Shown one piece after another: positions 56,648 to 64,000 of a DNA stretch of 64,000 nt (the stretch's first letter is position 1; each line of letters begins with the position of its first letter). The notes beneath the pieces are model-generated. The model saw nothing but the letters and a program-made list of their open reading frames with translations. It was not told the DNA's origin and made no database searches. The DNA lies in assembly GCA_907165275.2 (NCBI GenBank), contig CAJRBF020000002.1:248001-312000 (forward strand). Reading direction: 5' to 3'. Position numbers and translations under genes: made by a program. This DNA is from Zygaena filipendulae. Taxonomy: Eukaryota; Arthropoda; Insecta; Lepidoptera; Zygaenidae.

Positions 56648-57145
56648 TTACCCTAAAGACGTTGCTTTTAAAGTAGACTCATCAATTTGAGAACGTAAGC
56701 TGTCAATAAGGCCATTGAATTCTTTAAACATCTTGGTGTTTAGTTGGTCTACATACTCCTTGTTAACAGCATCATCTGCTTCTACTGGATGTTTGATGCC
56801 TCTCAGTCTAGCTGTTTGTAAATCATAATCTCCATTATGAGATCTCAACAAAGCATTGTATGCTTTTAAAGTAGATGTAACGGTATTTGTAATGTCAATT
56901 ATAATTTGTGAACGCATATTTTCAACAAGGTTATTGAATTCTTTTATAATCATATCATGTAATTGATCGACATACTCTTTATTAACCGCATCGTATGCTT
57001 CTATAGGAAATTTGATGCCTCTTAGTCTAGCTGTTTTTAGATCATAATCACCATTTTCAGATTTCATTAACACCTTGTCATTAAATGTAAACTCTGACAA
57101 ACGTATTCTTTTATGAATATGATGACCAAATTTGTCTATACTCAT
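56648..57145 (-). CDS. Repeat protein, possible fibre or attachment protein
   Basis: It is a 165-codon frame from ATG with two tandem repeats of about 77 residues. Each has NGDYDL(K/Q)TARLRGI, then a D-A-V-N-K-E-Y-V-D-Q-L block and a predicted coiled-coil-like helix (FNNLVENMRSQ, FNGLIDSLRSQ). Such repeats occur in fibre-like or tail-type proteins; the role here is inference from the repeats and from its place between integrase and other structural genes. No membrane segment is seen. Confidence 0.6.
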   Translation of the reverse strand: MSIDKFGHHIHKRIRLSEFTFNDKVLMKSENGDYDLKTARLRGIKFPIEAYDAVNKEYVDQLHDMIIKEFNNLVENMRSQIIIDITNTVTSTLKAYNALLRSHNGDYDLQTARLRGIKHPVEADDAVNKEYVDQLNTKMFKEFNGLIDSLRSQIDESTLKATSLG

Positions 57146-57225
57146 ATTTTAAGGTAGGACCTGCTACTTAGGGAGGCTAAATATAAAATGAAACTAATCG
57201 TTAGTAATGCACATATTTATTTTAT

Positions 57226-58101
57226 TTAGGCATTAATGAGTCCACTTTCACGCAATTCTTCTATGATAGAAATGATTTCATTGTCAACTCCGGTGTTACC
57301 AGCTTCTCGTGATGCTATCAATAGTTTTAATCGTTCCACCAATTCATTAGGATCGTCCCAGTATACTAAGTCGACATCTTTTCGTATTTTTTTCATTGAC
57401 GGTAAGCCTTCTCCTTTCGTTTGTTTTATATTAAACAGAGGTCTAATGATTTGGACGTATTTTTGTCCTTTATTACTTTTGATGGGTTTTTTTGAATCGT
57501 AATCTCGACGGTGAGCGTTTGTGTTCATTAACATAGTTTTGTAATTTTTCATGTCGCTATCCGTAATTAATTTTAAATCGATATCTTTTTTAAGCAACAA
57601 TTGTTTTAAGCCAGGAGTGGTAGCGTACTTATGTCCAGCTACAGATATAAATCGATCACCGATCGTTATAGGAGATGAACCTAACATAAGTTTTCCTTTT
57701 TCTGATCTAACACCAAATACAACATCATCTAACGCCTCTGAAGACACAGACCATGACGAGGTATTTTTATCATCGAGAGTTGTATCAATAACGGATGAAA
57801 CTGAGGGGTCTGTGTCTAAATTAGATTCTGAATTATCTGTATAATAATTATTACTGCTCTCATCCTTGGTGTCTTTAACAGTACCGGTGTTATGGTTGGT
57901 GTTGCCTTCAGATTTTTCAATCAGCTTTTGTTTTGTTGCTTTTTCATTAGCTTTCGTAAATTGAGCAAGAGGTTCTGTGACCGGCTTGAACACGGTTTCC
58001 AATGCACGTTTATTTTCAATTTCGACATTTCTCATTTTTCGCACCTTTTTCTTAACTGCTTCTGCAGCATCAACAATTCGTCTTTTTAATGATTTTTCCA
58101 T
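57226..58101 (-). CDS. Polinton protein of unknown function with WDDP motif
   Basis: It is a 291-codon frame from ATG (MEKSLKRRIVDAAEAVKKKV). The N-terminal half is charged and low in complexity (KDTKDESSNNYYTDNSESN). The C-terminal half holds a conserved-looking block with DVVFGVRSEKGKLMLGSSPI, then LVYWDDPNELVERLKLLIAS and IISIIEELRESGLI. Proteins with this C-terminal block are common in arthropod Polintons, function unknown. It lies between the ATPase and the fibre-like gene and is intact. Confidence 0.6.
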   Translation of the reverse strand: MEKSLKRRIVDAAEAVKKKVRKMRNVEIENKRALETVFKPVTEPLAQFTKANEKATKQKLIEKSEGNTNHNTGTVKDTKDESSNNYYTDNSESNLDTDPSVSSVIDTTLDDKNTSSWSVSSEALDDVVFGVRSEKGKLMLGSSPITIGDRFISVAGHKYATTPGLKQLLLKKDIDLKLITDSDMKNYKTMLMNTNAHRRDYDSKKPIKSNKGQKYVQIIRPLFNIKQTKGEGLPSMKKIRKDVDLVYWDDPNELVERLKLLIASREAGNTGVDNEIISIIEELRESGLINA

Positions 58102-58186
58102 TATAACCGGACGAGTCGTTAATGATTTAGCATCCGATAACGAATGAAGTTTAAAACATGCGTTCCTCTATTTAAAGGTATTATTT
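58102..58186. other. Short gap between Polinton protein and LINE
   Basis: This 85-bp stretch holds the LINE 5' junction, which I could not define. No TSD was found. Confidence 0.3.
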
Positions 58187-59065
58187 ATGTTCTTTGTTAG
58201 TCGAACACCACAAAAGTGTCTAATTTGTTTCTATAAAGTTAATAATAATACATTTAGTTGTGTTTGCTCTAGTTATTCACAGCAGACGAGTGAACCCTCT
58301 TCCCAACCTACTATTTCAATGCAGGACAGCTTGAATGCCTGTTCTCAGCAGTCTTTAAATTCTTTGCAAAAAACTATTATGTTCAGCGATGACATTGGGA
58401 GAAATATGGGCTCAATACTAAACTCCCAATTCAAGGGACATTCTATTTTTAATAATTGTTCACCGTCAGCATGTTTTGATGTCATAATGAATAAAACATT
58501 AAAATGTAATCTCAAAGCTTACACAAATTTAATTATTTTTGTTCAAAATAGGGGAAATGTGGGCAAAAAAGACCTTATTAAATATTGTAATTATTTGTTA
58601 AGTTCCAACTTAAAAAAGGTAATTTTGTTTACATTCCCATACTCTAGGACGTTGCCAGAAGCAGAAAATAATATTAGATATAAGCTTAATGAATATCTAT
58701 ACACTATTTCAAAATACAAGGATAAGTTCCATATAATTGACACTAACACTTTTGTTAGTAATAAATATCATTATTTGACAAAAGGTAGTTATTACCTTTC
58801 TCATAGTTTTAAGCGACAGGTAGCAGTTGCGCTATCATATTATTTTGAAATCTTAGCCAAGAACTTGGCTAGTAATTATTCTGCTTCTATTGAGCAGCTA
58901 TATGACATTGGTAACAATGACATTATGAATATTAATAATTTTGACATACAATTAACTACTAACCATTTTGACATACAAAATGATAATTTATTGACATATA
59001 ATTCTGACATACAATATGATGATAATTTATTGACATCACAATTAATTCAAAATAATTTAAATTAA
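58187..59065 (+). CDS. LINE ORF1, SGNH-hydrolase-like
   Basis: It is a 292-codon frame. The start may be the first ATG (58187) or an internal one. The N-terminal part is Cys-rich (CLICFYKVNNNTFSCVC), perhaps a zinc-binding region. The middle and end resemble the GDSL/SGNH-esterase-like ORF1 of CR1-type LINEs: IMFSDDIGRNMGSIL at block I, LIIFVQNRGN near block III, and a C-terminal FIxDTN-like stretch. The nucleophile Ser is not clear at block I (SDD rather than DS), so activity is uncertain. The C-terminal 40 codons contain repeats of FDIQ/SDIQ. Confidence 0.6.
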   Translation: MFFVSRTPQKCLICFYKVNNNTFSCVCSSYSQQTSEPSSQPTISMQDSLNACSQQSLNSLQKTIMFSDDIGRNMGSILNSQFKGHSIFNNCSPSACFDVIMNKTLKCNLKAYTNLIIFVQNRGNVGKKDLIKYCNYLLSSNLKKVILFTFPYSRTLPEAENNIRYKLNEYLYTISKYKDKFHIIDTNTFVSNKYHYLTKGSYYLSHSFKRQVAVALSYYFEILAKNLASNYSASIEQLYDIGNNDIMNINNFDIQLTTNHFDIQNDNLLTYNSDIQYDDNLLTSQLIQNNLN

Positions 59066-59082
59066 ATAATAAGACAATAGAG

Positions 59083-62013
59083 ATGACCTCTGGCACTAAT
59101 ATAATTAAGTTATCTGACATGACAAATGATTATTATTGTTTGAAAGGGAGTCCAAAGAAAAAGCATACTTCAAATGTTCATTGTATTAACCTGGTGCATC
59201 AAAATATATATTGTTTGACAGCAGGCAAGCAGCTGGAGCTGGAATTATTCATGAATTCGGAGAGTATTAGTATTATGTGTATCACAGAACACTGGTTAAG
59301 GGGGCATCAGCTCATGTTTAATTTCAGTAATCACAGGGTCGGTAGCTCATTCTGCAGAGTGAATGCAATACATGGGGGGTCGTTAATTTTTATAAATAGA
59401 AACCTTAAATTTAAAGAAAGGAAGGATATTGTATCTCTCTCTGTAGAATGTGTAATTGAGCTTGCCTGTGTACAATTAGAGCAATTCATTGTTGTTTGTG
59501 TATATAGACCTCCTTCTGGCGATTACTCCTATTTTTCAGAAATTATGGATGTTGTTTTGTGCAAGTTAAGTAATACTGGTAAGAAGTTGTTTGTTTGTGG
59601 AGATTTTAATATTAACATTCTAGAAAAAACACCCTTGTCTTGTAATATTCTAAATTTATTCAAATCTCACAATCTTTTACATTTATTTATGGAGCCTACT
59701 AGGATATGCACTACTACGTCAACCTGTTTGGATAATATTTATAGTGATGTAGTTCCCAAACACAAGAATATTATTAACAAATTAGACTCTGACCACTCCG
59801 GTCAGTTAATAAATTTTGAAATAATAAAAAACCATGTAACTAAAAGGAAAATTAATTATGTACCGGTAACCACTGATCGCTTGGAACGAATGCGGGTAGA
59901 ATTGATTAATAACTTATCTTTTACACAGTCAAACTCGGATCCTAATTCCTTATATAATTCTTTCTTTCAAACGTTTCACCGTCATTATAACTCAATATTT
60001 AGTTCCAAAGTGATCACAGTTACCAACAGTCCTGTCTTTAGCGAATGGGCAACAGTAGGAATACACAAAAGTAGGCAAGTGTTATATGGGTTATACTATG
60101 AAAGGCAGTTCAATCATAGTGAAGAGTTTAAAGAGTATGTAAAATCATATTCAAAAATTTTCAAAACAGTTTGCATGTTGTCTAAGTCCCATTTTATTAG
60201 TTCAAAGTTCAAAAATAGTAATGATAAAGTTAAAGCCTCATGGAAAATAATTAATGAAGAAACTGGTAAAGCTAAATCCGGTGACACTAACTTTAAGCTA
60301 TGTGTTAATGGTAAAATCATTCAGTCAGATTTGGAAGTCGCGAATGAGTTTGAAAGCTTCTTCGCTAAAATACCCGTTTCTTTAACCAGCACTTTAGGCT
60401 CTTCTACCCCCGTTGCAGAGTCACTTCTTAAGGAAAATGTTCCAGAATGTTCTAGTGAATTCAGTTTTAGCCATGTAAGTGTATATGATATCTTCAAGGT
60501 GTTTAAGACAATAAATCTTAAAAAAACAGCTGATCTGTGGGGGATCTCTGTTACTATTATAAGTTCATTAATTGATATTATTGCACTAGATTTAGTTGAT
60601 ATATTTAATAAATGTATAGACTGTGGTGTGTTTCCTGACCAAATGAAATATAGTAAAATAACACCATTGTTTAAAGCAGGTAGTACAACAGACCCTACTA
60701 ACTTTAGACCAATTTCAGTACTACCCACATTTAGTAAAATATTTGAAAAGCTTATACTTAGCCAACTACTCACATACTTTAATAAAAACGACTTGCTGCA
60801 TCATAAACAGTTCGGTTTTACTCGTGGTCGCTCTACAACCGATGCAGGAATTAAATTAATTGAAAATATATTTGAAGCCTGGGAGGAGTCACGTGATGCT
60901 TATGGAGTGTTTTGTGATTTATCCAAGGCCTTTGATTGTGTTGAGCATACAACTTTGGTCAGGAAACTACACTATTACGGAATACGAGGTGTAGCTTTGG
61001 ATCTTCTTACTTCGTACTTGAGTGATAGGATCCAAAGGGTTGATGTCAACGGAAAACGATCACATGGTTCTGCCGTTGTAATGGGAGTACCTCAAGGATC
61101 TATATTGGGACCATTCCTGTTCCTTGTTTATATAAATGACTTACCTTATCTAGTGAGGGACAACCATGAGATAGTATTATTTGCAGATGATACATCTTTA
61201 GTGTTTAAGGTTAATAGACAGCAATCGGCTGTAGACGATGTGAACAATGTTCTCTCCAAAATAGTACACTGGTTTAATGCTAATAACTTATTACTAAACC
61301 GTAATAAAACCAAATGTGTAAGATTTGTGACAAAGAATGTTAAACAAGTAAAAACCAGAGTACTGATCAATAATGAGGATTTGGAAATGGTCGATGAAAC
61401 TGTCTTTCTAGGTATAACATTAGATGCAAAGTTACAATGGGGCCCACATTTAAAAAAGTTATCAGGTAGATTAAGCTCGGCGGCTTATGCTGTTAAGAAA
61501 ATCCGTCAACTTACTGATATTAATACCGCGCGTTTAGTTTATTTTAGTTATTTCCACAGCATTATGTCATACGGCATACTGCTGTGGGGTGGTGCCGCGG
61601 ATATCGAGTCTATATTCGTGTTGCAGAAGCGAGCTATTCGCGCAATCTATAAGTTAGGCCCTCGAGATTCACTGAGAACTAAATTCAGCGAGTTTAAAAT
61701 AATGACTGTACATTCTCAGTACATATACGAGAATTTATTATATGTTCACAAAAATTTAGGCAACTTTAAGAAAAACAGTGATTTACATAATCTAAACTTA
61801 AGAAATAAAGATAAACTCGCTGTGCCTAAGACTAGGCTCCATAAAATTTCTAAGTCATTTAAAGGACACTGTATACACTTTTACAACAAACTCCCAAACG
61901 ATGTAATAAATTTGTCAATTAATAAATTCAAGAAACTTATTAAACACAGATTATGCGATAAAGCATATTATAGTGTAGTAGACTATTTAAATGATACAGA
62001 CGTTTGGGAATGA
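59083..62013 (+). CDS. LINE ORF2: endonuclease and reverse transcriptase
   Basis: It is a 976-codon intact frame. The endonuclease has LVHQNIYCLTAGKQLEL, ISIMCITEHWL (Glu), VVCVYRPPSGDYSYF, VCGDFNINI and LDSDHSGQL (Asp-His). The RT has NFRPISVLPTFSKIFEKLIL, FGFTRGRSTTDAGIK, GVFCDLSKAFDCVEH, GVPQGSILGPFLFLVYINDL and VLFADDTSLVF (FADD). The C-terminus has FLGITLDAKLQWGPHLKKLS and LLWGGAA. It starts 18 bp after the ORF1 stop and shows no damage. ORF2 nicks the target and primes reverse transcription at the 3' end. Confidence 0.92.
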   Translation: MTSGTNIIKLSDMTNDYYCLKGSPKKKHTSNVHCINLVHQNIYCLTAGKQLELELFMNSESISIMCITEHWLRGHQLMFNFSNHRVGSSFCRVNAIHGGSLIFINRNLKFKERKDIVSLSVECVIELACVQLEQFIVVCVYRPPSGDYSYFSEIMDVVLCKLSNTGKKLFVCGDFNINILEKTPLSCNILNLFKSHNLLHLFMEPTRICTTTSTCLDNIYSDVVPKHKNIINKLDSDHSGQLINFEIIKNHVTKRKINYVPVTTDRLERMRVELINNLSFTQSNSDPNSLYNSFFQTFHRHYNSIFSSKVITVTNSPVFSEWATVGIHKSRQVLYGLYYERQFNHSEEFKEYVKSYSKIFKTVCMLSKSHFISSKFKNSNDKVKASWKIINEETGKAKSGDTNFKLCVNGKIIQSDLEVANEFESFFAKIPVSLTSTLGSSTPVAESLLKENVPECSSEFSFSHVSVYDIFKVFKTINLKKTADLWGISVTIISSLIDIIALDLVDIFNKCIDCGVFPDQMKYSKITPLFKAGSTTDPTNFRPISVLPTFSKIFEKLILSQLLTYFNKNDLLHHKQFGFTRGRSTTDAGIKLIENIFEAWEESRDAYGVFCDLSKAFDCVEHTTLVRKLHYYGIRGVALDLLTSYLSDRIQRVDVNGKRSHGSAVVMGVPQGSILGPFLFLVYINDLPYLVRDNHEIVLFADDTSLVFKVNRQQSAVDDVNNVLSKIVHWFNANNLLLNRNKTKCVRFVTKNVKQVKTRVLINNEDLEMVDETVFLGITLDAKLQWGPHLKKLSGRLSSAAYAVKKIRQLTDINTARLVYFSYFHSIMSYGILLWGGAADIESIFVLQKRAIRAIYKLGPRDSLRTKFSEFKIMTVHSQYIYENLLYVHKNLGNFKKNSDLHNLNLRNKDKLAVPKTRLHKISKSFKGHCIHFYNKLPNDVINLSINKFKKLIKHRLCDKAYYSVVDYLNDTDVWE

Positions 62014-62218
62014 ATTGCTCTATCCAATTCCTATTTTTTGTTTTCCTAGTTTATAAGTATGATCATTAAAAGACAGCGCTGCTGAGTTTCTTGTCAGTTC
62101 TTCTCAGCAGAGGACGTATTCCGAACTGACGGTAATTTATAGTTCTAAGAACCTGCTGACGATTACAAGTGATTGTAAACAATCCTAAGTAATAAATAGC
62201 TTTTGAATTTTGAATTTT

Positions 62219-62869
62219 ATAGCAACCATTATTTTTAGAACAATCCTTGTTTATAACCAAATAATTGTAAGGATTGATCCAAATCTTTGAACACATTTCG
62301 CGAAATTGACCCCACGTCATGTCTGTATTAACGTGCTCATCATAAACATGTTTCATATTGGTTTCATCTTGTTTAAAAAGTATAATTAAATTCGCGTTAT
62401 CTCTCACTAACTGTTTAGGGATTTTACTATATGTTTGGTTGAGATAAAAACAATCAATATATTTGTGTCTGCCCATTGCAAAGTAATCTCGTATGTTATT
62501 TTGATTTTCACATGCAACGTCGTCAAATACAATCACGGAGTAGGGTTTAGCATCTTGTAGACTTAAAACTTCATCTTTATCACGATACTTTTCGAATAAA
62601 ACATTTGGAACTCGTTCCAAAACCTTTTCTAAAAACACATATTTTGGTTGTTGTAATGTTTTAGAATAAACATACACATTTCGATAATGTAACCCGTTTT
62701 CGTGCAAAAGTAGTCCAATCATCAAATTTGTTTTCCCACAGCTCGACGGTCCACAAATGATGCATCGTACAGTACTAGGTAGAAGCCTTCCATGACGTGA
62801 CATGGTATTTTTTACTTCGACAAAAACATTATCAATATTTAACGATTGTGACTGTTTAACAAACTTCAT
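62219..62869 (-). pseudogene. Polinton packaging ATPase, C-terminus replaced by LINE
   Basis: The start is ATG at 62869 (MKFVKQSQSLNIDNVF). Walker A is RCIICGPSSCGKTNLMIGLL; Walker B is PYSVIVFDDVACENQN; a sensor-like TYSKIPKQLVRDNANLIILF follows. This is the FtsK/HerA-type (A32-like) packaging ATPase of Polintons and large DNA viruses. The LINE inserted after residue about 215 (NNGCY), and the remaining open residues to 62066 are LINE 3' UTR read backwards. The loss of a C-terminal part probably inactivates it. The first gene inside the right terminus. Confidence 0.88.
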
Positions 62870-63111
62870 GATGCACGTGTCAAGTCGGTAGTGTGCTATT
62901 TCATTAGTTACATTTATTTTTAAGTCAAAACATGAGAACTACCAGACGTCTAATCGTTTCATGGTATGGATTTCGCTGTATTATCATTCCATAGATAAAT
63001 CTTTTGTAATTGATCTGACAAATGATCGATCTGACAAATGAAGATCTTTTTGATTGTGTGGTCCAGGGCCTGGACCACTGGAATGATTTTGCGAGCGATA
63101 ATTGTTTTTGC
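62870..63111. other. Right Polinton subterminal region with palindromes
   Basis: It holds a 21-bp perfect palindrome GTGGTCCAGG-G-CCTGGACCAC (63058-63078) and GATCGATCTGACAAATG repeats (63011-63043), which are diverged copies of the inner part of the terminal repeat (GATCGATCCGACAAGTG). They may be a second, decayed terminal module or a replication-related structure. Confidence 0.65.
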
Positions 63112-63249
63112 ATGATCGATCCGACAAGTGAATCATTTTGATTGGTATATATTGTATGGTCTGGACCATCGGAGTGATTTCGCGAGCGAGCACGAGCTCG
63201 CTCATTGCGAAAGAACGAAGTGGTCCAGAACATACAATATATACCTACT
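63112..63249 (-). repeat. Polinton right terminal inverted repeat
   Basis: It is the reverse complement of 27254-27391, and divergence begins only past 63112. Like its partner it is internally self-complementary. It is followed by the TSD CGCGCT at 63250-63255. Confidence 0.93.
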
Positions 63250-64000
63250 CGCGCTTTTAAACCCTTCGTCGCCCACCGAATCGCGGCGATCGAAGATAAC
63301 AGTAGACTTCCAGAATGGCGCTGGGTGCCCACCCGCATGAACGTCGCAGACGACGCCACGCGGGACGTGCCGAATGACTTCTACTCCGAGCACCGCTGGT
63401 ATCGAGGGCCAGAGTTACTGTACGACGAACCATCGGCGTGGCCGATCGACCCGCCGGACGCCGCTGTCGCTACAGGTGAGGAAAAAGTCAATAACCTTAT
63501 AAACGCTGCTCGCCCCGATGCGAGAGAATGCATGCCCGACTTCGAACGCTTCTCTAAATGGGAAAGACTACTTCGAGCGACGGGCAGGGTCCTACAGTTC
63601 ATTGACCTCTGCCGCCGCCGAACCGAGGACGTCCATTACAAACGGACGTCGAAGAACAAAGAAAAGGACGGCGCCTGGAACAAAAAACCAGCCGCCTCGA
63701 AGCGCAAAGCCGCGCCAAGGATCCAGCAGCCCGCAGCCGCGAAACAATACAAGAGTTTGTCAGCGGAGCATCTGCGTGCCGCCGAGAAGCTGCTGGTAAG
63801 AGCGAGCCAACGCAGCTCGTTCCCGATGGATATCGAGTGCCTCGAAACAGGTAAGCCCATACCTACCAATAGTCGCTTATACGCACTCGCTGTGTCATTG
63901 TGTAACGTTGCAGACTCATACTCGGACTATAAAACCTATTTTTTATTGCACGCTGCGCATCGCGAATCTCTAAAGATTCCCCTCCCGCGCACCCGCGCCG
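63250..64000 (+). CDS. BEL-2 pol continuation: RNase H end and integrase N-terminal region
   Basis: It resumes in the frame of 25999-27253 after the Polinton. It reads FKPFVAHRIAAIEDNSRLPE and WRWVPTRMNVADDATRDVP (end of RNase H and the N-A-D motif), then WYRGPELLYDEPSAW and LRAAEKLLVRASQRSSFP (start of the integrase region). It is open to the window edge with no stop. The long GC-rich frame with intact catalytic boxes on the left suggests BEL-2 was coding-competent when the Polinton landed. Confidence 0.85.

Larger units (their letters stand above)
58187..62218 (+). mobile_element. Intact two-ORF LINE inserted in the ATPase gene
   Basis: It has ORF1 (58187-59065), ORF2 (59083-62013) and a 3' UTR ending in TTTTGAATTTTGAATTTT (62202-62218), right next to the truncated ATPase. 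Both ORFs are free of stops, so this is a potentially active CR1/Jockey-group element. The 5' end and TSDs were not resolved. Confidence 0.85.
27254..63249. mobile_element. Maverick/Polinton element, about 36 kb, full of later insertions
   Basis: It is bounded by 138-bp perfect or near-perfect terminal inverted repeats (27254-27391 and 63112-63249), starting AGTAGGTATATATTG, with the 6-bp TSD CGCGCT. Minus-strand Polinton genes occupy 51931-62869: penton-like, protease, PLA2/minor capsid, integrase, fibre-like, WDDP-motif protein and ATPase. Major capsid and DNA polymerase B are not found. Much of the length is later insertions: solo LTR, LINE tail, DIRS with a foldback element, Helitron and an intact LINE. 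Its integration is dated before these. Confidence 0.92.

Noticed and set aside
62925..63359. Minus-strand ORFs over the right terminus (and the mirror at 27175-27375)
   Set aside because: They run across the terminal repeat and into BEL-2; the same translation appears at both ends because of the inverted repeat.

Overview
This is eukaryotic DNA, most likely from an insect and probably a moth or butterfly. It is AT-rich and carries BEL/Pao, Ty3/gypsy and DIRS elements, Jockey/CR1-type LINEs, a Helitron and a Maverick/Polinton. I see no ordinary host housekeeping gene. Almost the whole window is a nest of mobile elements, and several insertion points can be fixed to the base by target-site duplications (TSDs).

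Left block (1-25998). A satellite with a 546-bp unit (1-1751 and 24210-25998) is split by a minus-strand BEL/Pao element (1752-24209; 859-bp LTRs, TSD CCGGA). That element was itself invaded by a Jockey-like LINE fragment (6179-7811, TSD GAAAT), a plus-strand LINE between its two gag zinc knuckles (about 8540-11565), and an internally deleted gypsy element with 2.69-kb LTRs (14192-22802, TSD ATAG).

Right block (25999-64000). A plus-strand BEL/Pao pol gene with an open frame (25999-27253 and 63250-64000) is interrupted by a 36-kb Maverick/Polinton (27254-63249; 138-bp terminal inverted repeats, TSD CGCGCT). Polinton genes still readable, mostly on the minus strand, are a penton-like protein, adenain-like protease, PLA2-type minor capsid protein, integrase with chromodomain, a repeat (fibre-like) protein, a WDDP-motif protein and a packaging ATPase. 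No major capsid gene and no protein-primed DNA polymerase core were found. The left half carries a virus-type iap gene (BIR plus RING) as possible cargo.

The Polinton was in turn filled with a solo gypsy LTR inside iap (TSD CACT), a Helitron inside the penton gene (A|T site), an intact two-ORF LINE inside the ATPase gene, and a degenerate DIRS element. The DIRS reverse transcriptase is split by a 12.3-kb foldback element (37582-49918; TSD TGATTTTTG). Its arms are inverted arrays of about 425-bp units around a core of about 154-bp repeats with higher-order periodicity, and one arm holds a further LINE tail. The deepest nesting is five levels: Pao, Polinton, DIRS, foldback, LINE.

The most notable points are the Polinton with apoptosis-inhibitor cargo and self-complementary termini, the giant foldback element, and the mosaic divergence between the two LTRs of the gypsy element.
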